Source: Trichobilharzia szidati (lineage: Eukaryota; Platyhelminthes; Trematoda; Strigeidida; Schistosomatidae). From it: a DNA stretch of 64,000 bases. Below, piece by piece: positions 42,797 to 53,736 of the stretch. Each line of letters opens with the position of its first letter. Position 1 is the stretch's first letter. The notes below the pieces were generated by a model. The model was not told the origin of the DNA. It searched no databases and worked only from the letters and a program-made list of their open reading frames with translations. Where the stretch lies: the NCBI GenBank assembly GCA_944472155.2, contig OX235279.1, positions 134,760,920-134,824,919 on the forward strand. Direction: 5' to 3'. Both the position numbers and the translations under genes were made by a program.

Positions 42797-43970
42797 CAGT
42801 TCACTCCTTCCGAGATTCGGTAATTTACCTTAGATGTTTCATTTCAAAGCTGCATACGATCTTCGGAACTAGCACCCTACTGAATGAAATGTCACAAAGA
42901 AATCTTATCTATGCTCATCCAAAGTCGAATCTCTGATGTTCCATCTGTCAAACTGCAACTTTTAGATTGCGACTCTCCGTCTTTCTGCAACACCACACCC
43001 AAATCACCCGCCAGATCCATTTCTCACGCGGTCTTTTTGTTCCCATCTTCTCATACATCGCAGTCTATCCTAGGATCAATTCTACCACAGAGAGAAGGAC
43101 TGTCAATAAAAGCGGACAGTCTTGTCCTAGTTTTGCCCTCACTTCAGAAGTGTTGGTGAGTTTCAGTTTCATGCATTGTTATATAGAACTACTTTTAATT
43201 TTGGTTTCACTGCGGTACATAGTGGTAAGGCGGGTGCATAATCACTTCGCGTCTGATCCTATGAAAGGAGTTCTGGAAGTCGATGGAACTAAGTTGATGA
43301 GTCGATTGTCATTCTAGGTTCCATGATTATTAGTACCGTAATTTGGTGAGCCCATGACGTTCACTTACCGAATCTCCATTGGAGATGTAAGCATCACCCG
43401 AATCTCCGCGACAAGCACTTCGAGATGGCAGGTTAGTACGTAACGGAAGTCTGTTCTAAACAGGCGAATAAGTTAAAAATTAAGCAAAGTGGTTTCGAAC
43501 ATAATCGGGAAGACCCTTATCTCATACTGCCTTGTAATGTTTAGTGATCTCGGTGGTGTTATTTCGGAAAGCCTTCTGCATTAAGTTTCGTTTTACGTGC
43601 AGGTAAAATCGAACATGGCAGTAAGTGATCTCCTTCAAGCACGAAATCTTCCGTTGTCAACTTATGATTGCGTATTTTCAAACAGGAAATAATGACAATA
43701 TTTATTCAGCATGTTATGAGTAGTGCCCCAGAGTTTATTTACCTAGATAGCCCTTAAATCTGTCATGATGAATCTTGAAAGCTATGTCCCTCAAACCTGT
43801 GGTATGACAACAGGTAACCCGCCATCATAGCCCCCAACAAGTTTGTGGCTGTGACAGACAGCCGAGAAGCCGATACACTTACCTAGTTCCCGTAGTTTTA
43901 TAGTTGCTGGTCACTAAAAGCTGTTAGCAGGGGAAGGTGGATATCGGCAAACCAACTAGTTAACACTATC
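42797..43970. other. No gene recognised
   Basis: Overlapping plus frames at 42884-43317 have no domain. The minus strand has short runs such as RCMRRWEQKD, not assignable. Confidence 0.4.
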
Positions 43971-44225
43971 GTGGATAGACATATAATGTCATGTAGGAAA
44001 CTAGCGAATACTATACTGTCAGATCCCGAGCATCCTCTCTATACTCAGCTTTCTCCTTGCATTTCATCTGGTAGTAGTAGAAGCAGTTACAGGAGACTAC
44101 ATGCTAGGACTCCCAATACAAAAGCTCCACAAAACCTTATCTGGCACAGCTGTTATGTGATGATAAATTCGTTAGGTATGACACGATCAACTTACTGCGG
44201 CATTCTAACAGATAGTTCCCATTAG
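43971..44225 (+). pseudogene. LINE ORF2 extreme C terminus
   Basis: An 84-codon frame with KLANTILSDPEHPLYTQLSP, RLHARTPNTKAPQNL and a stop. The 'IL-D--HPLY--L' motif followed by an Arg-rich segment is the usual end of several LINE ORF2 proteins. It is followed by a 280-bp 3' UTR with an ATT tail. Confidence 0.55.
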
Positions 44226-44507
44226 TTTTTTGTTTTCCTTTCTCTGTTACTATCATGTTACTGTTCACATCTTCTATTACACACTAATTTTATATTCCAT
44301 ATCCCTGCGGTGCATTGTTTAAAGTGTGAATGTAACGCTGTTCTTTTTTATTTCTTTTTATTTATCTATTTTTTTGTTGTCGTTGCTTTTGTTTTGAAAA
44401 TCTTATCAAATTTGTGAGGAAATTAGATGCAATATTGTAATGCACGCTGAAAATCCCATATCTGTACCGCAAATACTGTTTGGAATAAAGCTGTTATTAT
44501 TATTGAA
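44226..44507 (+). repeat. LINE 3' UTR whose end is shared with SINE family A
   Basis: The end from 44444 reads ACGCTGAAAATCCCATATCT, then a GTACCGCAAATACTGTTTGG block and an AATAAAGCTG(TTATTATTATTG) tail. SINE family A ends ACGCTGAAAATTCCATGCTT, GTACTGAAAATACGGTGTGG and AATCAAGCTGTAA (14235-14286). Another truncated copy of this LINE end is at 12584-12676. Confidence 0.75.
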
Positions 44508-44539
44508 ATTCAAAATTTGCAGCCTCCAGATTATTCAAG

Positions 44540-45230
44540 GGCTTGGGAATAAGATACTTATGAATTTTCCCTAGCTCAAACACTTCTGAGTATTTTCGGA
44601 GAGAAGGCCATGAAACAAACTCCTTCGACAGAGAAATTCACTGGTTAGTTATTACTTGATGAAAACGAATTTTCTGACAGGCGATTTAACCTCATTTTTT
44701 GAACTTCAGGGCCATTCCCCTGAAAGTGATCCGCTCTAAACTGAGGGGATAAAATGAGTAGAATGTCGGCCAGTAATATATCGAGTGTTGAAATGTGGTC
44801 ACGCTTCAGCCACCCATGTGACTGGGAATCTAGGAAGTTTAATGCCTTGTTATGTGTGATTTCCTTGAAGAAAGTTCGCATTATTCCAGCTATCTTTCCT
44901 ATTTCTACACTTTACTGAGCCTGTTATAGCTTACAGCATTTTCTAAATTCTATCGCATATTAATCGCTGGTATTGCGAGGCTGTTTACTGACTGGTCGTA
45001 AAAGCCGTTATGACAGACAAACGAAACGAAGCCCTTCTTCATAATCTTTTCAGAGGATCAATGTTAATATTGTTCAAGTTAAAGATGAAGTCCTTCTTGC
45101 GACCAGTACATTGTTTATGGCCTTGCGAAATCTTGATTGTATCGGCAAACATGAGAAAGGAGGATATAATTGTTAACGGTGTTTCTTGCACTGGACCCTA
45201 AGGCACTTAGAAAGATAAAAGGTGTTCTCA
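44540..45230 (-). pseudogene. CR1/Jockey-like LINE RT remnant
   Basis: The minus strand near 45180-45060 reads LGPVQETPLTIISSFLMFAD, then TIKISQGHKQC and GRKKDFIFNLNNI, resembling the end of RT block 4 and the FADD catalytic motif (here FADT). A lower frame (44881-44645) ends with QKMRLNRLSENSFSSSN, like a LINE C-terminal domain. Several stops. Confidence 0.45.
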
Positions 45231-46795
45231 GACTACTGTTTGTAGACTAAGATTTAACTGTACGTTAGTAAAGTGATGATGCCAGTGAACTGGTTTCCTC
45301 ATGTTTTGCACAACGAGGATAAGTACCATTACTATGTAGTCGGTTACCTTTGTGATAAGATGCCCTCAACCTCTCCCTGTCTGCCGTCAGGAAGAGCTAT
45401 ATCTAGTATATTGTCAAGTTATTAATCCAAGAACTACTCAGTCGAAATGTAGTGATGGAAGACGTCATCAATAGAGATAAGACTATGAATATAGTACCCA
45501 CTGCATTGCTGGTACCAGCTGCTTCACTCTAACACCCTCATGATAGAAGGTTTGCAAAGCAAGATTGATTTATTTTGATGCCATAGAGTTCCAAGGCCAG
45601 AAATTTAAGACCCTCAAAATCCTGAAAAACCTGCTTTATGGATATCTCTCTTCCGTAATTAAAACTAGTGATTGGAAGTTCCTAGTATAATTTGTGGATC
45701 AGGTTTTGAAGGCCAGGCCACTGAAGATTTGCTTTGCCTTGATGATTTGCTGGAGAGCGTAAACAGCAGCGCACAATGGCCTCGATCAATTTGATGGTGG
45801 TATTTGTGAGTCGAGTTCATCAGAGCCACTAGAATTAACAGGTTTAGGTCTTAAAAGAATTTTTAAGATATTTAAGATATTATGCTCGAAGGTTACATTC
45901 CTAAATCGTTCTATAGAAAGAATGTGAAATGTTCATCACTATTCCAGGAGACTCATTAATTCACTCAGGCTGAAAAAGCCCCTGTCTCAGCCAGATTGTC
46001 ACTCGATATGCTATCTGAGCCTTCATTGAGAGAAATTCAAAGATTTATCACTTTTCTAGTAGCATTTTCAAGGCAACCTTGTTAGTTTCTCTCCAGATTA
46101 AGAAATGGTGGCCTTAAACTGGTTTCCAGTTCCACAGAATTGTACCCGGGAAATCTAAGCCCAGTAGGAGAGAAGAGTTTCCAAACCCCGTCCCAACCCG
46201 AAGTTATGTCGCAGCCCCCATTTTCGTCTACCGGGACGATTCTTTGGCTTATTGGGAATACTGCGTGTATCGCCCGCCGGCCAGTCAGTATTGGCTAAAC
46301 AGAATACAGCTAGAGCCTTTTTATTCCTGGCTAAGATATACGCGTGCACAGAGTTATGATTACGGTGCTGAACACGGACTAAATCTCAAGAAAGTGCGAA
46401 ATGACCGCACCATATCCTAACTAGCAGCTGAAGCAGAAAAAACAACTAAACTGTGCGCGTCATCTGCGCCATGTGCCAGCCTCAACAGGAAGTAGCTGGG
46501 GATACATTCCAACTCTGAGTTTGAAGGATTTGTTATACCATGACATTTTCAAAGACATTAAACTGTATTCCTTTGTGAGGTGTATTAATGGATCCTGAAG
46601 AAGCAAATTGCTTCAAGGTTTACACGTCAAGTACTAAACATGAAAATTGGGAGAGTTGTGACTTCTAGCGTGTTACAACACGAAACTATCAAATTAACAA
46701 AGCTTGTAGCCCTTAAAATTAGCCTAGCGATTTCGACAATTCAAGCACTCTCACCAGAATCAGGTCAAACTACGTTCGAGTGATATTTCCAACTC
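45231..46795. other. No gene recognised
   Basis: A GC-richer patch at 46140-46360 has a 64-codon minus frame (PAGDTRSIPNKPKNRPGRRK) without known motifs. It may be RTE sequence 5' of 46800. Confidence 0.35.
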
Positions 46796-46799
46796 AGTT

Positions 46800-48235
46800 T
46801 ATGTGATTTTCTCCCGACATAACTTATTGCAGGCTAAATTGCCTTTAAGCCTGAAGGTGAGGCAAAACCTTCCACCTCGTCCTACGCCCAGTAAAATACT
46901 AAATCGCCTAATCATGGAGAGAATGAAAGATGCACTGGATGCAGAACTGCGCCAAACCCACCGGAACAAGCTGGATTCAGCAAAGGCAAATCGTGGGTTG
47001 ATCAAATTGCAGCTCTAGGCATTGTGATCACGGGACAAAGCATAGAACGGCAGTCAATAATTTCATCGACTTCGGAAAGGCCTTCGACAGGCAGCGTTGA
47101 CCGAGAAGTAATTTGAAAACTACTTCAACACTAGAGCATGCAGTGCACAAATCTTTCTCAACCTCATTCAACAGCTGGCTATATGACAATGCCATGAGTC
47201 AAGTGATCAACAACGGAAAACTCAGCTAGGTGTTCGAGGTGAACACAGGGGTAAGACAAGGCAGCTTGCCTATTATCACCGACGATGATATTCCTAATTG
47301 TGGTGGCCTGGATTATGTGTCAGACTGAGGGGAGAGAGGAGACAGGAATACGTTGGACCGATAAGAAGACTGTAGAAGATCTATATTTCATAGGTGATTT
47401 ATGTAGTAGAAGAAAACCAACACACTGGCTGGCTGAAGAAGCAGTCAATGGAGACAGGACTCCGGGTGAACATGGAGAAGACGGAGGTGATGAAGATAAC
47501 CAACGAACCGCAACAACAACAACCAGCACTAATCACCATCAACGGGAGAGATTTGGCAGAGGTTACTTCCTTCACTTATCTAGGAAGCACAGTTTCAACC
47601 ACGGGCGGAACGGATGAAGATGTCAAAGCCAGCTGGAATCGAAAAATGCAAGATACGTCTTCATCAACCTGAAGCCAGCTCGGAAATCCTCTGCACTCGG
47701 CCAGCATAAATAACAAGATGTGGATTTTCAACACAAATATAAAGTCAGTCAGTTCTTCCATACGAGTCAGAAACTTGCACTGCGTGTCACGAAAGGCATT
47801 TCCAACAGTTTACTGGCTTCCCTCAACAGCTGCCTTCGCTCCATTTTGAAGATCAAATGGCTAGCCTGCCAGAAAGAATTAGCAACAAGAAACTCTTTCT
47901 GTTAATCATGTAAATGTTTAATTTATGTGAAATATATATATATATACTTACAGTACCCAAACCAACCAAGATCCGATTGCTCAACAAATATGTAGGGGAA
48001 AATGGAGATGGATCGGGAATACGTTGAGAAGGCCATCAAGTGATTTCGTGTGCCAAGATTTTGAGTGAAATCCGAATGGGAAACTATCAGTGGATGACAC
48101 GGAGAAGATAATGTGATAAGGGGATGAGAGACTATGGTCAGTCGTGCACCCAGGTGAAGAGGATGGCAATAAATAGAACAAATTGGAGGTGTGTTGTTGA
48201 AGCCCTATACTCCACTTGGAACCCAAAGGAATAAA
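46800..48235 (+). pseudogene. RTE-type (SR2-like) LINE, RT to C terminus
   Basis: In several frames: PTPSKILNRLIMERMKDALD, NNFIDFGKAFDR, NTGVRQG, FLIVVAWIMCQTEGREETGI, WTDKKTVEDLYFIGDLC (the FADD site is destroyed), and GLRVNMEKTEVMKI. These are followed by VTSFTYLGSTVSTTGGTDED, then QQICRGKWRWIGNTLRRP and SPILHLEPKGI at the end. The order matches the minus-strand copy 11395-13800. Multiple frameshifts and stops. A 48-bp foreign segment (47906-47953) splits the C-terminal domain. Confidence 0.8.
47906..47953 (+). repeat. Tiny insertion: LINE-tail motif plus (TA)n
   Basis: ATCATGTAAATGTTTAATTT and TATGTGAAA followed by (AT)n and ACTTACAG. The first part equals the end of the block at 41700-41725. 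It interrupts a stretch that is continuous in the other RTE copy (about 11690 on the minus strand). Confidence 0.55.
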
Positions 48236-49340
48236 AATAATCAGTTAGTTTAATTGTTTCCAGGGCGTCTGAGTAGAACAGACCAAAATATTCGGGAAGT
48301 TGGAAAAGGAAGTATGGTTTAGTTCTATGTGCAATTGCCCAGAAACCTTGACTTTGCACGTGTGAAATCTCTCCTTACTAAGTGGAATGAAATCGACAGA
48401 TGATAGAATAAGTTTCAGAAAACACAACCACTGTTCCAAGAGGTTTAAAGTTATTTGTCTGGAGTTTATGAAAAAACTGAGAAGTTTAATGGCCGTCTAT
48501 GTATGTGATAATGCTACACCTTGGATTTGCTCACAAAATTGACTGAATCCGTAGCCCAGTCCAACCTAGTCTATGTTGAAGCCTCCTCCACCTCCGTCCA
48601 AGTACTAAGGGAAAGTAAGATGCAGGTAGACATCCGTGCATGTATTCAGTAATTGATGCCTGTTGAAATCATCCATGGAGCTAGCGAAATATTCTATGCC
48701 AATTACGGTATTAATATATCTTCTGGAGTTTTACTGAGCTAACGTTATAGGAATTAAAATTGCATCAAATATCAGATGAACATAGCTTTTGATTGTGAAT
48801 TCCCGTTTGCTAAGTGCACCATATCTTCACAGGCTGTTAAAACAACAAAAACTTATGGGTCACTATGCTTTTAGAAAAACCATATCTGTTGCATCTGAAT
48901 ATTTATATGTGTTATGACGTTATCTCCAAAATAATATGAACCTGAAACTTGTTTTGAACAAACAGAACTTGAACTGGTTGAGTCGTTGGAAATTATCATA
49001 GGGCATCCTTAGTGTACTTACCACAGTTATTGAACTAAAGTGTCGGTATCCGTGAGAAACCTTACTATTCTTATGGAAGAAGTCAAAGGAAATGAAGCTG
49101 CAATGGTTAATTTACAAAAATACGAAAATATACGGACTAATTCTTTTAGAGGATATGCTTGGATGTCACTTATGTTAAAAAATAAATTTTTTAGTTACAT
49201 ATGTCTCTTTTAAGATACTGTTTAGAAAAATGAGTGGGAAAGATTAGTGCTGAATTTCAATAGACATTGTGTTTAAATTCGTTGTTTGAGAAATTTCAAC
49301 GCAACAATTTGAAATTTTATTATAAGTATTCGAGCTCCTT
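48236..49340. other. Upstream region of the small-exon gene
   Basis: No repeat or frame recognised. A core promoter cannot be assigned by eye. Confidence 0.3.
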
Positions 49341-49349
49341 CCTCTCAGA
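49336..49349 (+). promoter_or_regulatory. Acceptor-like site 10 nt upstream of the start codon
   Basis: CTCCTTCCTCTCAG lies 9 nt before ATG 49359. It could accept a 5' UTR exon or the spliced leader used by schistosome trans-splicing. Confidence 0.45.
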
Positions 49350-49358
49350 CGCATTAAA

Positions 49359-52300
49359 ATGTCTTGTCGCAGAAGAAATCACCGCTACTCTAGTTATCTG
49401 GACGATCGTTTGCTGGTTAGTTTTCTAATAAATAGAAAGCTTAAATGAATAATTTTTATGTGACTAGTTATGTAAGATGTATTTACGAATATCTGTTTGC
49501 TGAATTCGTTAACCCCAATGTTCACATAACGTCACTGTGAAATCTATTGCAGTATTTATTTTTATGTCAATCAATGTTTCAATGATTTTACTTGACTTAC
49601 TTTGCAGCATGTAATCAGAAAGCCGATTCTTGAATTTATTGGGTTCTAGGAACATTAACCGTAATCATGCTTTAAAGGGTATGGGATAGTAGGAAAATTT
49701 TGAATTTTTAGGGTGATGAGAAATTTTGTGGCAATATTTTTGGTATATTCTTACATTTTCCTGGACGCTAAATCAACACGGTATTCAGTGATTCTCGTCG
49801 ATAGCCATACTAACTTCATTAATACTATGTCATTAGGCATTGAATTATGTGTTCAGAACCCGTCAAAGCTTGTGAATTCAGGTCTATTTTGGCTCTTGAT
49901 CAGAAGATACTGTGGTGTATTTAAGGTTAGGCTTCTGTAACTCGATTACCTAATCAAACAAGAATACAGAAACCCCAGATTCACTAGTTAAGTCAAGTCG
50001 TTAAATTACGTCAGATTTTATCAAAACTTGATGCATGCATGATTGAATATGATTTCTAACAGTTTGTATATGAAGCCATATCTATTTTCGGTATGCTCAG
50101 TTACTTTTTAAACGTATTGTCTGATGCAGAATAAATACGTTATACACATCTGTCTATATCCTTTGTTAAGGTCTTCATATTAGCATAAATGGTTTGTGTT
50201 TAGCAACCTGCTGTTGATTCAACACTAGCATACATAAAGGGCAGTAGTAAATTTAATTAAGCACTCAAACAATCTCTAAACCATCCATCTGGTGTGCTAA
50301 GCAACGGTTTTACTTTGAATTTATAGCTTAAATCCGGTCTGTTATTCCATAAGGTCCCTGATTAATACATCATTAAAAGTATAATAAGCAGACTACTGAG
50401 AAGGAAAAAATACTCCGCACTTATGTAACTATTGTCTTTTTATGTTTCAGGCGCTTTTATTTTAGTAATCGTGATACCATTTAGCGAATTTTACAGGTGT
50501 TTCCTATATTTCTTCACTGGTATATACTCAGTTGTTTTGTGCAACAAAATATTCCATAAACTCCAATTAATTCTATTCTGACAATTTTTATTGAGCTTCA
50601 CTCACATTGTTCAATAAAAGGTTTGTTAATAAAACGTGAAAGTAATAGTGGGCTCACAATGTCAGAAAAAAGCACACCAGTGCTTAAACTATAAGTTACT
50701 ATGTAAGTTCAAATTTTGTGGTGTTCTCAAAAGAAATTTTAACTTAAGCGAGATGCTTACAGGACCGATAACCGCCTGATTAAAAGCACTGCTAGTCAGT
50801 ATTGAAGTGAATGTCTTTAAGCTCACAGACAAATTCATGCAACCATCAAAGTTGCATTTAAGTAGAAAACATTTGATGAGAAAGACTCACTAGCCACAAA
50901 AGTGTGGAATCTTTAGTGACAGGGATACGTCACATGCCTGACGACTTATGCATTTTCAGAAGACTGAGAGTAACTGGTACATTTAAGTTTCTGATACACT
51001 AAAAGTAGCTAGAAAAAAGCAATACACAACCCCGTAAAATTATTGATTCCGTTTATGTAAGAAACTGAAAGTGAGGTTGTAAAACTAAATGAGATTTGAT
51101 AAATCAGTCAATGGAAACTCTTGTTAATAGGGCCAGTATTCATATATGTTACTGAACATATATGTTCTCACCATTACATCCGTAGTAGTTTATAATCGTT
51201 CTAATTTTAATTTTCTTATTCCACCGTTTGTTATACTCATTCTTATTAAATTTGGTTCCTTTAACCTATTTTAGTTATGCTTCATATACTATTTTGAAGT
51301 CTGATAATGGATTTGCTACATCATTTTGTAAATTTATTTGGTCAGGGAAAGTGTGAAAAAACTGAGCGCAGGTTAACTGTGACACCATGTACATTCATGC
51401 ATCCTTACAAATAATACAAGCTTTCACTGAGAGTGACAGGATAACTAAGTGTTTATCGTACAGGCGTATAGACTAGTTACCATTTCGACTGAGTGACTGA
51501 ATTGTCGACTTCAAGCTGTGTGAAAAAAGCATAGCAGTTGAAGTTACTGTACGTCATGAAATCACGCATTAAGTTACAGGAAAGAAATTCAGTGAAATCA
51601 TGGATGAAGACTTACGGGGTAAATTACTCCTGTATGGAAACCGATGAAAATGTAAGTGCCGCCCAAAGGGCCCTGAACTACTGTTGCGTTTTACTGATTA
51701 AGTACTCAAGAATAATTACTAAATCTCTTGTTCAGCGAAGTGAACACTCGCACAGAGTGGGGAGATTAAGAATTTATTGAGATCAGCCCAAGTGATTCTA
51801 TCATTCTACTGCAGAAGAAGTTTCGAATAGAGTGAGCTTTACAAAAAGTAAAACAGAAGTAGTAGGCTTATGAAGTCAAACTTTAACAAATGAATTCATC
51901 AGAGACACAGATACAAAGTATAGACAAGGTATTTGAATTACTTTAGGGTACGGTCAAAAAGCAAAAGCATTTTCCATTGCGGATAGTTAGATCTTAAATT
52001 TCAGTGATCTCTGAATGTGAACCCCCACTAAACACTAAACCTATCACAACACTGCAATTAAAATTAAACGTTGAGAGGTGAAAATGTAAACTGAGAATGT
52101 CTGCATTTTATGTTATTGTGAATCGCCTTTTAAAGTTGTCAGCTTACTTTTAGGTTATGAAAGGTTTCTAGGGTTTATCTTCTATACGTTTTTCTGTGTT
52201 ATTTCATAAAATAATTATCTTGCTTTCATGAAATCCGCATGTTTTCTATCAGAAATCCATAATATTCACTGAGGAAATCTTCTCAGACTGGTGGATTTTA

Positions 52301-53694
52301 GTTGTCATCACCATATAAATCAAGAATCGTAATGCTGAACTGTTATGTGTACGAAACAGCTTGCAATATAAACATATTTCTGGAAAAAAGAGTTCGCTAG
52401 TTCCAATAGTAGAACCTAATTTCTAATCCAAAGACGGTTTATAATATTTTATGAATATTTTGACTACCATATCCTAACAATGCTTAAAGGGTCGGACGAA
52501 TAATGTAGTTCATAAGCCGTTACCTCGTTTTTAATCCATTTACTTATTTATTCAAAGCTTTGAACCAACTTGATATTTCAGATATGTACTTGTCTGTTCC
52601 AGAGACTTGTATCCTTTTATTTCCACGAACTCACGTTCTAGAAGCTGTCACCATATTTGCTTTAGTCAGATTTATTTGTTCCTCTTTGGAAAAAATGTCT
52701 CCAGTATATATATATATATAAGCATTACTTGGAATAATCTCAGCTTGTTTAAAAAGACAGTACAAGTTCCTAAACTTTCCTAATCACTCAGAAATTATTT
52801 TAAGTGATTTTGTAATGATTTAGTCCGACTCAGCACCGAAGTTACTGCAGGGAATTCGCAGCATCTATGTTATATATATACTGCCTTTTTATTCACAGAT
52901 TGTGCTTACATACAATTTGTTTGAACTTTGTTGAGTGTGATTCATTTGTTATCGGAAGATTACTACTTCTTAAGTGAGGAGCAGTGTTCATATACAATAG
53001 AACGTGAACAGATGATAGTAATACAGAATAAATAAATGAATAACGTGAAAAACCTGTGCAGTTTTTCTTCACATTAGATCTATAATTATCAATACTGTAT
53101 TCAAACAAAATTAGATGTCATCTACTTTGTGGGGTGTAAAAGCAATGTTGATCAAGTTTTGTTTAATATTCTAAGTATTGATCAGGGATATATATATATA
53201 TATATAGAACAAATAAAAGTAACTGAAACAGTACACATGACACTACCTATATAGAAATTATTTATTTTCCTTATGAATCATTATGTACGACACATTACGC
53301 AGTTTGAAAATATTTTGAATTGTTAATTTAAAGTGAAGACTTCAACTGAAGTGTGAAGGAGGCCTGCATACTTCCAGGGTGTTTTATCTGACTGCAGAAA
53401 AAGCAAAATCATTTGTTAAAATTTCAGACAGAATCATTTTGTTACCTTCACTGAATGGCCGACTCATCCTGAAGGCGTTATTTAGAACCAGAATTCATGG
53501 TAAATTTGGTTAAAGTTTACGGAGGATTGCATATCTTTTTTTACTTCTCTTTTACACACATAACATTTTTTCACATTCAATGAATCACTGATAGACAGCA
53601 TGTTTTATTTCTTTGTTGTTTATCTGTTAGGATGACTATCGTTACAATTACAGAAGATCAAGAAGTTCAAGGTAAATCAGCTTATTTCTAATGT

Positions 53695-53736
<42 letters not shown>

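Noticed and set aside
51538..51780. 80-codon frame in intron 1 as an extra exon
   Set aside because: The donor-like GTAAGT is good, but the acceptor lacks a pyrimidine tract and the composition is unlike the PY-rich exons.
53699..53729. Origin or regulatory AT tract
   Set aside because: A plain (TA)n microsatellite in an intron explains it.
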